The position numbers and the translations under genes were made by a program. 64,000 nt of DNA from CADEED01 sp036677145 (lineage in GTDB: Bacteria > Pseudomonadota > Gammaproteobacteria > Steroidobacterales > Steroidobacteraceae). The stretch covers positions 22,052 through 86,051 of the forward strand of contig JAKFFF010000049.1 of NCBI GenBank assembly GCA_036677145.1. Reading direction: 5' to 3'. The notes under the pieces were generated by a model. It was given only the letters and a program-made list of their open reading frames with translations, had not been told where the DNA came from and did no database searches. Positions within the stretch are counted from its first letter, which is position 1; every line of letters starts with the position of its first letter. This document shows positions 48,534-57,258 of the stretch, in pieces.

Positions 48534-50141
48534 CTAACTAATGGGGCTGGACCCCATTCTTCGCACGATGCGGTTGAGGCGCGCCGCGGGTTTCGATACC
48601 TGCAGGCGCTCATCGACGTCGAATTCCGGCGAAGACTTCGACAACTGGGGCGGACTCATGCCGGTCGCCGCGGGACAGGTCTGGTTGTTGCTCGCGCGGA
48701 ACGCGAGCGCCGCGGCGATACGCGCCTCGGCCGGATCGCCCAGGTCGTGGGTGAAGTCGTCGGCGACCGAACAGCCGGGAACGATGGTGCCGGGATTCGC
48801 CTGATTGGCGGGCGAGAAGCCATCCGTGTAGTCGCCGAAGTTCGCGGCGTTTTCTCCGCGGAACTGGATCGAGAAGTAGGTAGTCCCGCAATTGTCCGCG
48901 GGATAGAAGCCATACGGCTTGCCGCAGGTGGTCGAGCCGATCACGTACACCTGCACGTTCACGCCGCGCAAGGCATTGATGATGGATTCGCTCGCGGAGC
49001 AGGTGCCCGATCCCGTGAGAACGTAGACGCGATCGAGATTGAGTGATGGCAGTGCGCGGCCGGGGGGGCCGGAGAATCCCTGCGAGGTGGAGTGGAACGG
49101 CGTCGGCGCCAGGATTTCATTGGTGATCGGGTTGCGGCTCGGATGTTTGTCGTTGAACACGATGCGCTCGAATGTTTGTCCGGCGGTCAGCGTGGTGTTG
49201 CCGATCATGTAAGAGAGTTCGCTCGCGAGATCGAGGTAGCCGCCGCCGTTGTAGCGCAGGTCGAGAATCAGATCGGTGACGTTCGCGGTGCGCAGCGTGT
49301 TGATGGCCGATTCGAGCGGCGCCTCGGCGGTCGCGATGTGATCGTTGAACTGGATGTATCCCACGGCGCCCGACGCGGTCGGGAGAGTGGTCACGATGGG
49401 CACCGGCACGCGCGTGATCGTGGCCGACGTGATCTGCACCGTGCGCTGGGCTCCCAGCGTGTCGCGCACGACGAAGCTGTGGCTCTCGCCGGTCGCATCC
49501 GGGAACAGGCCCGCATTCAGAGTGTTGACGATCGCCTGCGTCCCGCCGTTCACGGCGTCCACGCCATCTACCTGGAGCACTTCATCGCCGCGCGAGAACA
49601 GGCTCTCGGCGGGCGATCCAGGCTCGGTGTACGCCACCACGATCCGGCGCGGCGGCGCGCCGCGCAAGACGGCGAATTCGGCGCCGTAACCGGCTTCGAC
49701 TCCGCCCTGCGACAGGGCCTGCCAGACGGCGGTGTCGTAGGTGAAATGGAATTTGTCCTTCGGCTGGTTGGACGGCGTGGTCGCGCTGGTCTTCAGCAAG
49801 TCGAAGTAGTCTTCCGTGCTGTACTGCGCGGGATTGCGATCCACGACCTCGCTGTACCAGAGGTAGTACTCGTTGGTCCACGAACGCAGCCAGTTGTTCT
49901 GATCGACGACGGTGCCCTGGCGATCGCTGGTGCCGGCACGCGGGTTGACGCACATGTCATCGAAGTCATCAGAGGGTCGGAAGTTTCCTGCCTGCCAGGT
50001 ATTGCCGCCGCCGCTGCTGGAACTGCTGCTCGAGGAGCTGCCGCCCCCGCTCTGACCGGTTCCGCCTCCACCGCCGCAGGCGGCCAGCGTGGAAATCAAC
50101 GGAATCAACAGCAAGCTGCTGAATTTTTGATGGCTTTTCAC
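48534..50141 (-). CDS. S41-family (C-terminal processing) peptidase lipoprotein
   Basis: This protein of about 535 residues has a lipoprotein signal (FSSLLLIPLISTLAAC) followed by a Gly/Ser-rich linker with nine consecutive serines. Then come the Trp-rich cap found in large S41 enzymes (NWLRSWTNEYYLWYSEV), a PDZ-like region (VVAYTEPGSPAESLFSRGDEVLQVDG) and the catalytic fold with the nucleophile Ser in LTGSGTCSASESI and the Lys in CGKPYGF. Start is GTG at 50141; longer frames upstream lack a signal. It probably degrades proteins in the periplasm. Divergent from the MASE1 kinase. Confidence 0.88.
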   Translation of the reverse strand: MKSHQKFSSLLLIPLISTLAACGGGGGTGQSGGGSSSSSSSSSGGGNTWQAGNFRPSDDFDDMCVNPRAGTSDRQGTVVDQNNWLRSWTNEYYLWYSEVVDRNPAQYSTEDYFDLLKTSATTPSNQPKDKFHFTYDTAVWQALSQGGVEAGYGAEFAVLRGAPPRRIVVAYTEPGSPAESLFSRGDEVLQVDGVDAVNGGTQAIVNTLNAGLFPDATGESHSFVVRDTLGAQRTVQITSATITRVPVPIVTTLPTASGAVGYIQFNDHIATAEAPLESAINTLRTANVTDLILDLRYNGGGYLDLASELSYMIGNTTLTAGQTFERIVFNDKHPSRNPITNEILAPTPFHSTSQGFSGPPGRALPSLNLDRVYVLTGSGTCSASESIINALRGVNVQVYVIGSTTCGKPYGFYPADNCGTTYFSIQFRGENAANFGDYTDGFSPANQANPGTIVPGCSVADDFTHDLGDPAEARIAAALAFRASNNQTCPAATGMSPPQLSKSSPEFDVDERLQVSKPAARLNRIVRRMGSSPIS

Positions 50142-50264
50142 CCTGGTGCCCCTCGAGTTGGCCGTTCCCCCGCTAGGGAAACCCCGGAATGCGCGTTTTG
50201 TCAGCAAACTACAAAACATTACCGTCAGCCATGGCGCAAGTCTCGTTCTATCATTGACTCGACC

Positions 50265-52313
50265 ATGAACCGCCACCTTCGACCATTCGGTCTGAAGTTA
50301 GGCCCCCTGCTCGCAGGGTTGGCCTATTTTCCCCTCCATTTCCTGGCCGTGGGAATCGGGCTCACCCTGTTGATCGCCCCACAGGGCGTCGGGGTGTTCT
50401 GGCCGGCCACCGGCACGTTGTTCGCGTTCCTGTTGTTGTATTCACCCCGCTACTGGCCCGCGCTCTTCGTCTGCGCATACGCCGCCGAGTTCCTGGCCCA
50501 CACGCTGTTCGCACCACAGATCCCGTTTTCGGTATCGGGCCTGCTGTTCCCGGTGAAGTTCGCGGCCGCGCTGCTCGGCGCGTGGATCGTGAACGCGACC
50601 GTGCGTGGTCCGATTTTCTTCGCCCGATTGCGGCACGTGTTGAGTTTCGCGGTCGCCGCGCTCGTGTCGACGCTTGCCTGCGCGCTCGTGGCGCAATCGC
50701 TGCGCGGCTCGGCGCCGATCGGCAGTCACGATTTCTGGCTGGGCGTGCAGAACTGGTGGATCGGTGATTTCCTGGGCGCACTCGTCATCACCCCACTGCT
50801 GCTGACCGTCGGATTTCACGGCGTCACGAAGATCGCGAACTCGCGCGGCAGCCCCGGCGCATCGCTGGCGGCTTTCATGGTATTGCTCGCGCTGCTCGTC
50901 GCGGTGTTCCTGCGCAGGCCCGGCGAATGGACTTCGCCGCTCGACGTGCCCTACATCGTCTATCCAGTTCTCGTGTGGATCGCGCTCATCGGCGGCGCGC
51001 GCCGCACCGCGCTCGCCGCGGCACTCACCGTCGCCATTGCCTCGCTCGCGACCACGCGCGGCTACGGGCCATTCGAAAGCCCCTATCAACTCCAGATATT
51101 CCTCGCGCTGAGCGTGTTGCCCGTGTTGCTGCTGCAGGCCGTCATGGCCGAGCGCGACGGCGCCATCGCGCTCGCCCGGAGCAGCGACGAGCGTTACCGC
51201 GCCTTCATCGCGAACAGCTCCGAGGCGATCTTCCGCTGCGAGCTGGCGATACCGATGCCGGTGACCCTGTCCGTGGACGAGCAGATCGCGTGGGTTCGCA
51301 AACACGGCTACGTCGCCGAATGCAACACCGCATTCATGGTCGCACTGGGCGTCAAGGACTCCGAGAAGTTAGTCGTGGGGTCCAGGCTCGGCGATCACCC
51401 CACGTGGTCGCGTATCTACATCGAGCGCCTGCGGGACGCGATCCGCAACGGTTACCAGGTGCGCAATATCGAACACGTCGTCCACGGGCCGTATGGCCTC
51501 GACCGCGTGTTGCTGATTTCGATGATCGGCATCGTCGAAGAAGGCATGGTGCTGCGGTTCTGGGGCACCGGCCGCGACGTGACGGCGATGCGCGAGGCGG
51601 AGAACGCCCTGGCGCAACACGACGCGCAATTGAGCGCGCTGGCGGCCGAGATTACGCTCGCCGAAGAACGCGCCCGCCGCAAACTCGCGAGCGAACTGCA
51701 CGATGGTCCCGCCCAGAATCTCGCCGGCATGGCGATGCAACTCGCCGCGCTCAAACGCGGCATGTCCGATCGCGAACTCGTCGAGCGGCTGACGGAGGCG
51801 GAGGAGGTGCTCGCCGATACGACGCTGCAGACCCGCACGCTGATGCTCGAGCTCGCGCCGCCCGGATTGCACGAATGCGGTCTCGTCGAAGCATTGCGCT
51901 GGCTCGCCGATCGCGTGGCGAACCAGCAACGAATCACGGTGACCGTCGAGGACGACGGCCTGCCGAAACCGCTGGAGGACCAGATCTCCGTGCTGCTGTT
52001 CCAGACGGTGCGCGAGCTGCTGCAGAACGTCGTCAAACACGCGCGCTCCAAGCGGGCGACCGTGCGCTGTTCGGTGGTCGACGATTCGTTGCGGCTGGAC
52101 GTGCTCGATCCGGGCGTCGGCTTCGAGGTGCAGTCGATCAACCGGCTGCCCACCCGTCAGGGTGGATTCGGCTTGTTCAGCATCCGCGAACGGCTCAAGC
52201 TCATGGGCGGCAGCATCGACATTCATTCGATCGTCGGCGAAGGGACCACGGTGCGCATCCGCGTTCCGCTCAAGCCGCAACACGGATTGTTCGACGAAGC
52301 GCTCAGGGCTTGA
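50265..52313 (+). CDS. MASE1-domain sensor histidine kinase, NarL-type
   Basis: This 682-residue kinase has an N-terminal MASE1 membrane sensor of about eight helices (GVGVFWPATGTLFAFLLLYSPRYWPALF), then a PAS-like domain (residues about 310-450). The HisKA_3 phosphoacceptor is H479 (RRKLASELHDGPAQNLAGMAMQ), followed by a HATPase domain (ELLQNVVKHARS; GGFGLFSIRERL). This class partners with LuxR/NarL-type response regulators, but none is adjacent, so it is an orphan kinase here. The open frame continues far upstream on the strand opposite the S41 gene, but only the ATG at 50265 makes biological sense. Confidence 0.9.
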   Translation: MNRHLRPFGLKLGPLLAGLAYFPLHFLAVGIGLTLLIAPQGVGVFWPATGTLFAFLLLYSPRYWPALFVCAYAAEFLAHTLFAPQIPFSVSGLLFPVKFAAALLGAWIVNATVRGPIFFARLRHVLSFAVAALVSTLACALVAQSLRGSAPIGSHDFWLGVQNWWIGDFLGALVITPLLLTVGFHGVTKIANSRGSPGASLAAFMVLLALLVAVFLRRPGEWTSPLDVPYIVYPVLVWIALIGGARRTALAAALTVAIASLATTRGYGPFESPYQLQIFLALSVLPVLLLQAVMAERDGAIALARSSDERYRAFIANSSEAIFRCELAIPMPVTLSVDEQIAWVRKHGYVAECNTAFMVALGVKDSEKLVVGSRLGDHPTWSRIYIERLRDAIRNGYQVRNIEHVVHGPYGLDRVLLISMIGIVEEGMVLRFWGTGRDVTAMREAENALAQHDAQLSALAAEITLAEERARRKLASELHDGPAQNLAGMAMQLAALKRGMSDRELVERLTEAEEVLADTTLQTRTLMLELAPPGLHECGLVEALRWLADRVANQQRITVTVEDDGLPKPLEDQISVLLFQTVRELLQNVVKHARSKRATVRCSVVDDSLRLDVLDPGVGFEVQSINRLPTRQGGFGLFSIRERLKLMGGSIDIHSIVGEGTTVRIRVPLKPQHGLFDEALRA

Positions 52314-52328
52314 GCCCGAGGAGCTCCC

Positions 52329-53120
52329 ATGTTGATAGAGCGCATCTGGGCCGCGAATGACCTGCGGAACTTTCAGTACCTGATCGCCTGCGCCGAGACC
52401 GGCGAGTCGCTGATGATCGACCCGCTCGACGGGCGTCAGTGTCTCGACACGGCGCGCGCCCGCGGTTTCACCACGCGGCAGATCCTCAACACACACGAGC
52501 ATCGCGACCACACCGCCGGCAACGAGGCGGTCGTCGACGCAACCCGCGCGCAGGTGCTGGCGCACGCGGGGGCTGCCAGCCGCATCGGCGGAGTAGATAG
52601 AGGCCTCGGCCGTGGCGACGTCATCAAGGTCGGCCGCACGGTCGAACTCGAAGTGCTGGACACTCCCGGCCACACCCGCTCCCATGTCTGCCTGTTCGCG
52701 CACGGTGATTCCCCGGCGTTGTTCTGCGGCGATACGCTGTTCAACGCGGGCGCCGGCAATTGTCACAACGGCGGCGATCCTGGTCTTCTTTACGAGACCT
52801 TCGTGAATCAGCTCGCGAAACTGCCGGAGGCGACGCGCGTGTACCCGGGCCACGAATACATGGCGCGCAATCTCGCGTTCACGATCGATCGCGAGCCGGG
52901 GAATGCCGACGCGGCGCGCGCGCTCACCACCGCGCGCGCGCACGATCCGGCGCAGGCGAGGGTGACGACGCTCGGCGAAGAGAAACGCGTGAATGCATTC
53001 CTGCGGCTGCAGAACCCGGCGATCGTGGCGAAGCTGCGCGAGGATTATCCCGAGATTGGCGAGAACCCCGATGCACGCACTGTGTTCGTGAAGCTGCGCG
53101 AGCTGCGCAATCGCTGGTAG
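52329..53120 (+). CDS. Hydroxyacylglutathione hydrolase-like metallo-beta-lactamase fold protein
   Basis: This 263-residue binuclear metal hydrolase has T55-H56-E57-H58-R59-D60-H61, the metal-binding THxHxDH motif, followed by DTPGHTRSHVCL, FCGDTLFNAGAGNC and YPGHEY, in the order seen in glyoxalase II (GloB). The C-terminal GloB substrate domain (TTLGEEKRVNAFLRL) is present. It would hydrolyse S-lactoylglutathione to lactate and glutathione. It follows the kinase by 15 bp and may be co-transcribed with it. Confidence 0.85.
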   Translation: MLIERIWAANDLRNFQYLIACAETGESLMIDPLDGRQCLDTARARGFTTRQILNTHEHRDHTAGNEAVVDATRAQVLAHAGAASRIGGVDRGLGRGDVIKVGRTVELEVLDTPGHTRSHVCLFAHGDSPALFCGDTLFNAGAGNCHNGGDPGLLYETFVNQLAKLPEATRVYPGHEYMARNLAFTIDREPGNADAARALTTARAHDPAQARVTTLGEEKRVNAFLRLQNPAIVAKLREDYPEIGENPDARTVFVKLRELRNRW

Positions 53121-53492
53121 TCAGCCCGATCCGCCGGTGGGCGGAGTTTCGGACTGGGCCCTTTCGATGATCACCGCGAGTTCCGGGTCCACCGGCATCG
53201 GCCGGAAGGGGCTCACGTTCGCGCCTCCGGTGTTCCCCACGGGCACCAGGCCGACGAAGGTCTTCGTCGCCGCGCCGGCGAGGCGGAACACCTGGCCGAG
53301 CACCTCGCGCAGGTCGCGGCGCGCCAGTCCCCAACGCAACATGCGCCAATGCACGCGGACGTGTTCGCGGGTCGAAGCTTGTCCGAGCACGTGCGCGCGC
53401 TCGAGATGCGCGAAGGCATTGGGCCCGCCGGCTTCCGCCGCGCGCAGCTCGGCGTCGACGTAGGGACGAATGTTGTCGGCGAAGCGGCTCAT
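53121..53492 (-). CDS. DUF3703 protein
   Basis: This 123-residue protein is mostly helical. AFAHLERAHVLGQASTREHVRVHWRMLRWGLARRDLREVLGQ is split here by its two conserved His/Arg clusters, and TKTFVGLVPVGNTGGANVSP closes the domain; this pattern is DUF3703. Function unknown. It abuts the stop of the glyoxalase-like gene and lies 7 bp downstream of a GFA-family gene on the same strand. Confidence 0.85.
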   Translation of the reverse strand: MSRFADNIRPYVDAELRAAEAGGPNAFAHLERAHVLGQASTREHVRVHWRMLRWGLARRDLREVLGQVFRLAGAATKTFVGLVPVGNTGGANVSPFRPMPVDPELAVIIERAQSETPPTGGSG

Positions 53493-53499
53493 GGACTCC

Positions 53500-53886
53500 T
53501 CAGGCCTTGAACGCTCCGCGGCCCTGCGGATAGTGTTTTTCCCAGTTGCGGCCGTCGACAGGGTTGATCTTCATGCCCGTGACGGTCCCCGGGTCGATGC
53601 AGCGCGCGTTCACGCTGAAGCCGTCCGGATGCGAACGCGGCACGTAGAAGGCCTTCACGCCGCACACCGAACAGAACATGTGTTTCGCCGTGCCGGTGTT
53701 GAACGTGTAGATAGTCAGCGCATCCTGGCCCTGCAGGATGCGGAAGCGGTCCGCCGGCACGATCAGGTGCAGGAATCCGGTACGTGTGCACATCGAGCAA
53801 TTGCAGTCGTCGATGACTAGCTCGGCGGGTGCATCGACCTCGAAGCGCACGCGGCCGCAGTGACAGCTTCCGGTGTGGGTGATCAT
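53500..53886 (-). CDS. GFA family (glutathione-dependent formaldehyde-activating-like) protein
   Basis: This 128-residue zinc protein has the GFA/CENP-V cysteine pattern: GSCHCGRVRFEV, CNCSMCTRTG and MFCSVCGVKAFYVPRS. The start at 53886 has GAGGAGAG upstream and overlaps the stop of the next gene (ATGA). Family members bind thiol adducts, and some are linked to formaldehyde-glutathione chemistry, but most are uncharacterised. A second GFA gene lies at 55351-55704. Confidence 0.88.
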   Translation of the reverse strand: MITHTGSCHCGRVRFEVDAPAELVIDDCNCSMCTRTGFLHLIVPADRFRILQGQDALTIYTFNTGTAKHMFCSVCGVKAFYVPRSHPDGFSVNARCIDPGTVTGMKINPVDGRNWEKHYPQGRGAFKA

Positions 53887-54314
53887 CGGCTCTCCTCGCG
53901 CAGCGCCCATGCGAATCGCGGCGCCGCCAGCATGAAGGCGAGCCCGAAGATCATGAGCCCGCCGCGCGCGAGATTGTAATCCGAAAGGATGCGCGCCCAG
54001 CTCAGGCCGAGAAAGCGGCCAAGGATGATTTCAAACCCGAGGGTGAGGAGGACCCAGCCGACTCCGACCTGCCATTGCGCGCGGCGCGTGCTCGCGCCCA
54101 TCCAGCGCACGGTCAACCAGGTGATCGCGAAAATGATGCCGCAGCCGACGAATACGCCGAGCTGGCGGGCCGGCAAACCCCCGATGACGGGCGCGATGAA
54201 GATTTCGCGAATGGCTCCGTGGCCGGTCTCCGCCAGCATGATCAACATCCAGATGACGATGGCGCGGTGGCGGAACACCGCGGCTATTTCGACGCTTCGT
54301 GATCGAGCGCCCAT
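53883..54314 (-). CDS. Small membrane protein of unknown function
   Basis: This protein of about 143 residues has four hydrophobic segments (IVIWMLIMLAETGHGAIREIF, VFVGCGIIFAITWLTVRWM, VGVGWVLLTLGFEIILGRFLG, GGLMIFGLAFMLAAPRF). Charged residues within the helices (AETGHGAIRE; FEIILGR) suggest a conserved functional core, but I cannot name the family. The start is uncertain: the ATG at 54314 overlaps the preceding gene by 31 bp, and a GTG at 54278 would avoid overlap. Confidence 0.65.
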   Translation of the reverse strand: MGARSRSVEIAAVFRHRAIVIWMLIMLAETGHGAIREIFIAPVIGGLPARQLGVFVGCGIIFAITWLTVRWMGASTRRAQWQVGVGWVLLTLGFEIILGRFLGLSWARILSDYNLARGGLMIFGLAFMLAAPRFAWALREESR

Positions 54315-54907
54315 TGCAGCGCGTCCGCGGCGCCCGCGTCGGCCGGGCGGCCGCGCCTGCGCAACTCCGCGATGACTTTCTCGCGGCGCGGACGGTCGCG
54401 ATTCTGCGCGAGCTTCCACTTCACCTTGCGTTTGCGCACCGTGAGCGTGAGCGCCGCGATCGTATCGAACGGGCCGCGATACATCGCGTGCTCCGCGCTC
54501 ACGGTCTGGTAACCGCCGTCGGGTTGATAGTGCTCCATGAGCCGTTGCTGTTGCGCGGCGAGCACGGCGTGGTCTTCGGACACTTGCGCCTCGCATTCGA
54601 AGATCACCACACGATGGAATGCCGTGGCGAACATCGCGTTCGTCGGGTGCACCCAGTGCGAGGGAATGCTGCCGTGGATCTCGTCGACTTCGAAAACACA
54701 GTTCCGGTTCGTGCGCAGGTCCGCGAACTGCTCGTCGTCGCGATGCAAATGCATTTCGATGACCGGCGCAAGGTACAGGAACGGATAAAGCCCGATGTGC
54801 GGCTGGCCCGAAGCGTCAACCGTGACGAGACGGCCTAACTCCTGCCGCGCGACGAACCCGTTGAGGGTTTCCTCGGGAACGTCCGAGTAGTAGTCGTAGA
54901 ACATCAT
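54284..54907 (-). CDS. FMN-binding split-barrel protein (PaiB/FMN_bind_2-like)
   Basis: This protein of about 207 residues has the flavin split-barrel layout: MMFYDYYSDVPEE at the start, GRLVTVDASGQPHIGLYPFLYL, an MHLHRDDEQFADLRTN ligand region, IPSHWVHP and a helical C-terminus with WKLAQNRDRPRREKVIAELRRRG. The last segment resembles the C-terminal motif of PaiB-type proteins. Biochemical role unknown. Starts at 54917 (TTG), 54907 and 54904 (ATG) are possible. Confidence 0.72.
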   Translation of the reverse strand: MMFYDYYSDVPEETLNGFVARQELGRLVTVDASGQPHIGLYPFLYLAPVIEMHLHRDDEQFADLRTNRNCVFEVDEIHGSIPSHWVHPTNAMFATAFHRVVIFECEAQVSEDHAVLAAQQQRLMEHYQPDGGYQTVSAEHAMYRGPFDTIAALTLTVRKRKVKWKLAQNRDRPRREKVIAELRRRGRPADAGAADALQWALDHEASK

Positions 54908-54969
54908 ATGTGGCAACGATACTCGAAAGCCCGGGCGGGATCGTCAGTACACCTGTTTCCAATCAGGGA

Positions 54970-55344
54970 TCAGTGGCCTGCGCGATACGCACCCCAGGCG
55001 AGACTGAGCCAACCCGCGAGGAACGAAAGACCGCCGAACGGCGTCACCGCGCCTAACCACCGCTCCCCGGTGATCGCCAGCAGGTACAGCGACCCCGAGA
55101 AGACGGCGATACCCGCGAGGAATGCCCAACCCGCGGCCGTGAACCACCGCCCCGGCCAGCGCGCGTAACCCCAGGCGGCCGCGAGCAACGCGAACGTGTG
55201 ATACAGGTGATAACGCGCGCCGGTTTCGAACGCGGCGAGCATCGCAGGCTCCAGGTGCGCCTTCAGGCCATGCGCCGCGAACGCGCCCAATGCAACGCCG
55301 ACGAAACCCGCGATCGCGGCGCAGATGTAGAAGATCCGGTCCAA
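54970..55344 (-). CDS. DUF423 membrane protein
   Basis: This 124-residue protein has four transmembrane helices and the DUF423 pattern: GALGAFAAHGLKAHL-like sequence (VALGAFAAHGLKAHLEP), the HLYHTFALL segment, FSGSLYLLAITG and VTPFGGLSFLAGW. Function unknown; widespread in bacteria. Start is TTG; the GFA-family gene lies 7 bp upstream on the same strand. Confidence 0.9.
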   Translation of the reverse strand: MDRIFYICAAIAGFVGVALGAFAAHGLKAHLEPAMLAAFETGARYHLYHTFALLAAAWGYARWPGRWFTAAGWAFLAGIAVFSGSLYLLAITGERWLGAVTPFGGLSFLAGWLSLAWGAYRAGH

Positions 55345-55350
55345 GCCGAA

Positions 55351-55704
55351 CTACATCGACCGGCCGTCGAAGTACTGCACCGGCACCGCCGCCAGGTCGA
55401 TTCCGTCGATGCAGCGGATGTTGATCGCGGCCATCTTGTTGCCTTTCGGATCGACGCCTTCGCCGAACGGCTGCACGCCGCATACCTTGCAGAAGCGGTG
55501 CTTGATGACGTGTTTGTTGAACGTGTACGTGGTGATGTCGGCTTCCGGGGTCAGCAGCGTCATCTTGTCGCGCGGCACGAACCACAGCAGCGACGCCTTG
55601 CGCTGACAGATCGAGCAGTTGCACGACAGGGCGCCCGTGATTTCACCCTCGGCTTCGAGCGCGACCTTGCCGCAGTGACAGGTTGCCTTGTATTTCATAG
55701 CCAT
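55351..55704 (-). CDS. GFA family (CENP-V-like) protein, second copy
   Basis: This 117-residue zinc protein has ATCHCGKVALEAEGEI, LSCNCSICQRKAS and HRFCKVCGVQPFGEG, the three cysteine clusters of the family. It resembles the gene at 53500-53886 in length and cysteine layout but is not a recent duplicate: sequences between motifs differ. In-frame ATG codons at 55704 and 55698 are both possible starts. Confidence 0.88.
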   Translation of the reverse strand: MAMKYKATCHCGKVALEAEGEITGALSCNCSICQRKASLLWFVPRDKMTLLTPEADITTYTFNKHVIKHRFCKVCGVQPFGEGVDPKGNKMAAINIRCIDGIDLAAVPVQYFDGRSM

Positions 55705-55719
55705 CTCCCTCGTTGTAAG

Positions 55720-56118
55720 TCAGACCTTGATAGGCACCAGCAGATTGGCGTCGCGCGCCAGCAACCAGCGGCCGTTCTCGCGGCGCAGAATAGTTAGCGT
55801 GTGCCCCGCGCGGCGTGTCGACTCGCCACCACCAGGCGGCGTGACCTCCACGGATAGTTTCGTCCACATGCAGGCGAGATCGCCGGACACGATGATCTCC
55901 TGGATGTCACTGCGACCATTGATCTGCGCGAGCTTCGATCCCGGCGGAGCGCGCATGGCGGCGGCGAACTCGCGCTTGCCGAAAGGCGGCTGCCCCGCCA
56001 CGAGGAACACCACGTCATCGGTCATGAGGCCAAGCACCGTGTCGATGTCTCCCGCCTGCGTCGCCGCCATCCACGTTGCGACGAGATCGCGGATCAGTTG
56101 TTCGTCGGAAGAAGTCAC
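55720..56118 (-). CDS. SnoaL-like (YybH/SgcJ-type) NTF2-fold protein
   Basis: This 132-residue protein has the NTF2-like pattern: LIRDLVATWMAATQAGDIDTVLGLMTDDVVFLVAGQPPF split over the first helices and strand, then ACMWTKLSVEV and TLTILRRENGRWLLARDANLL at the C-terminus. Members include small hydrolases, isomerases and stress proteins, so no substrate can be given. Start is GTG. Confidence 0.85.
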   Translation of the reverse strand: MTSSDEQLIRDLVATWMAATQAGDIDTVLGLMTDDVVFLVAGQPPFGKREFAAAMRAPPGSKLAQINGRSDIQEIIVSGDLACMWTKLSVEVTPPGGGESTRRAGHTLTILRRENGRWLLARDANLLVPIKV

Positions 56119-56127
56119 CTTGGCGGC

Positions 56128-57165
56128 TCACTTCTTCTGCGTTTCCGGCGCAGATGCGGGCACCGGGACCGCGGGGCTGGTTGTCATTCCGGCGGAAGTC
56201 TCCCCAAAGACAACCACCGCGTCTCCGGCCGCGACCGGGCGATTCACAAAAAATTGCTGGCGCATTTCCCTTTGCCACTGCTGATATTCCGAGTAGGCGG
56301 CGAGCTGCGCCGGGCTGAGGATGTTCCGTGCCTGGGCATTCACGCGCTGCTCGTAGTCGTCCTGCCATTCGGTGACGGCCTGCGCGAATTTTTCGTTGCC
56401 GGCGCCTATGCGATATTCGGGCATCGGCACACGCGCGCGTTCCTCCGCGACGACCGCGACGAGACGGCTGCGTTGTTCGTCCTTGAGCGGCAGGTCGGAG
56501 CCTTCGAGCTGGTTGGCGATCATCTCGACTTCACCGCGCGCAGGCTCCGCTTCCTGGTACTTGCGCAAGGCGTCGGCCTTCTCCGCGCCGATGAGGTCGA
56601 CGATCTGCGTCTGGTGCTCTTGCCGCTTCTGCTCCCAGTACGCCTTTTGATCCTCGATGCTCTTGCGATCGCCCGCCGAAAGGAACGTGCTCGCCATCTG
56701 CTGATCGATGAGCAGGTCGATCAGCTTCTTTTCTTCTTCGTCGCTTAGTCCGAGAGTCTTGCCGAGCTCGGCGAACGAACGTCGGGTGCTGGCGCGAAAC
56801 TGCGCCTTCATGATCTTCTCGTAGACCGCTGTTTTTTCCGGGCTGATGTCGGCTGCGGCGGAGCCGGGATAACGCCCCCAATGCTCGCCGCCTTCGGCGT
56901 CGAGCTCGGCGGATGACGGAGGCCTGATACCGTTGGCCGCGGTTGCCGGATGGGGCGCACTTGCGGCGGCCGCGGACAAGGACTGACGGTGATCGGATTC
57001 CTCGCGCGCCTTCTCGAGTTCGGCAATCCGCGCATTCAATTGGCGCGTGAGTTCGGTGACTTCGGCGGCCCGGTCACGCTCCTCGATCAGTTGCGACCCC
57101 AGGTAAATGGTACTGCCGGCAAACGCTACCGTTGCGACGGCGAGACCCATGAGCGGTGATTTCAT
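56128..57165 (-). CDS. Membrane-anchored coiled-coil protein of unknown function
   Basis: This 345-residue protein has an N-terminal signal anchor (LMGLAVATVAFAGSTIYLGSQL) directly followed by a coiled coil (VTELTRQLNARIAELEKAREE), an Ala/Pro linker, and a helical domain rich in charge (FAELGKTLGLSDEEEKKLIDLLIDQQM; LKDEQRSRLVAVVAEERARV; ILSPAQLAAYSEYQQWQREMRQQF). The LSPAQLAAY segment is reminiscent of the LTxxQ helices of Spy/CpxP-type periplasmic proteins, but I cannot assign it to a family. Monocistronic, with a 93-bp gap upstream. Confidence 0.7.
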   Translation of the reverse strand: MKSPLMGLAVATVAFAGSTIYLGSQLIEERDRAAEVTELTRQLNARIAELEKAREESDHRQSLSAAAASAPHPATAANGIRPPSSAELDAEGGEHWGRYPGSAAADISPEKTAVYEKIMKAQFRASTRRSFAELGKTLGLSDEEEKKLIDLLIDQQMASTFLSAGDRKSIEDQKAYWEQKRQEHQTQIVDLIGAEKADALRKYQEAEPARGEVEMIANQLEGSDLPLKDEQRSRLVAVVAEERARVPMPEYRIGAGNEKFAQAVTEWQDDYEQRVNAQARNILSPAQLAAYSEYQQWQREMRQQFFVNRPVAAGDAVVVFGETSAGMTTSPAVPVPASAPETQKK

Positions 57166-57258
57166 GTACTTCCCCTGCGGACGGCGTACAAAAGACCCGT
57201 CTCACGCGCATGTTCCCAGGTGGCGACATTGTCCGCGGATCGGCCGGGGAGTCCAGCT

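Noticed and set aside
49092..50264. Long in-frame extension upstream of the MASE1 kinase
   Set aside because: It lies antisense to the S41 protease gene and has no resemblance to any domain; the MASE1 sensor begins right after the ATG at 50265.
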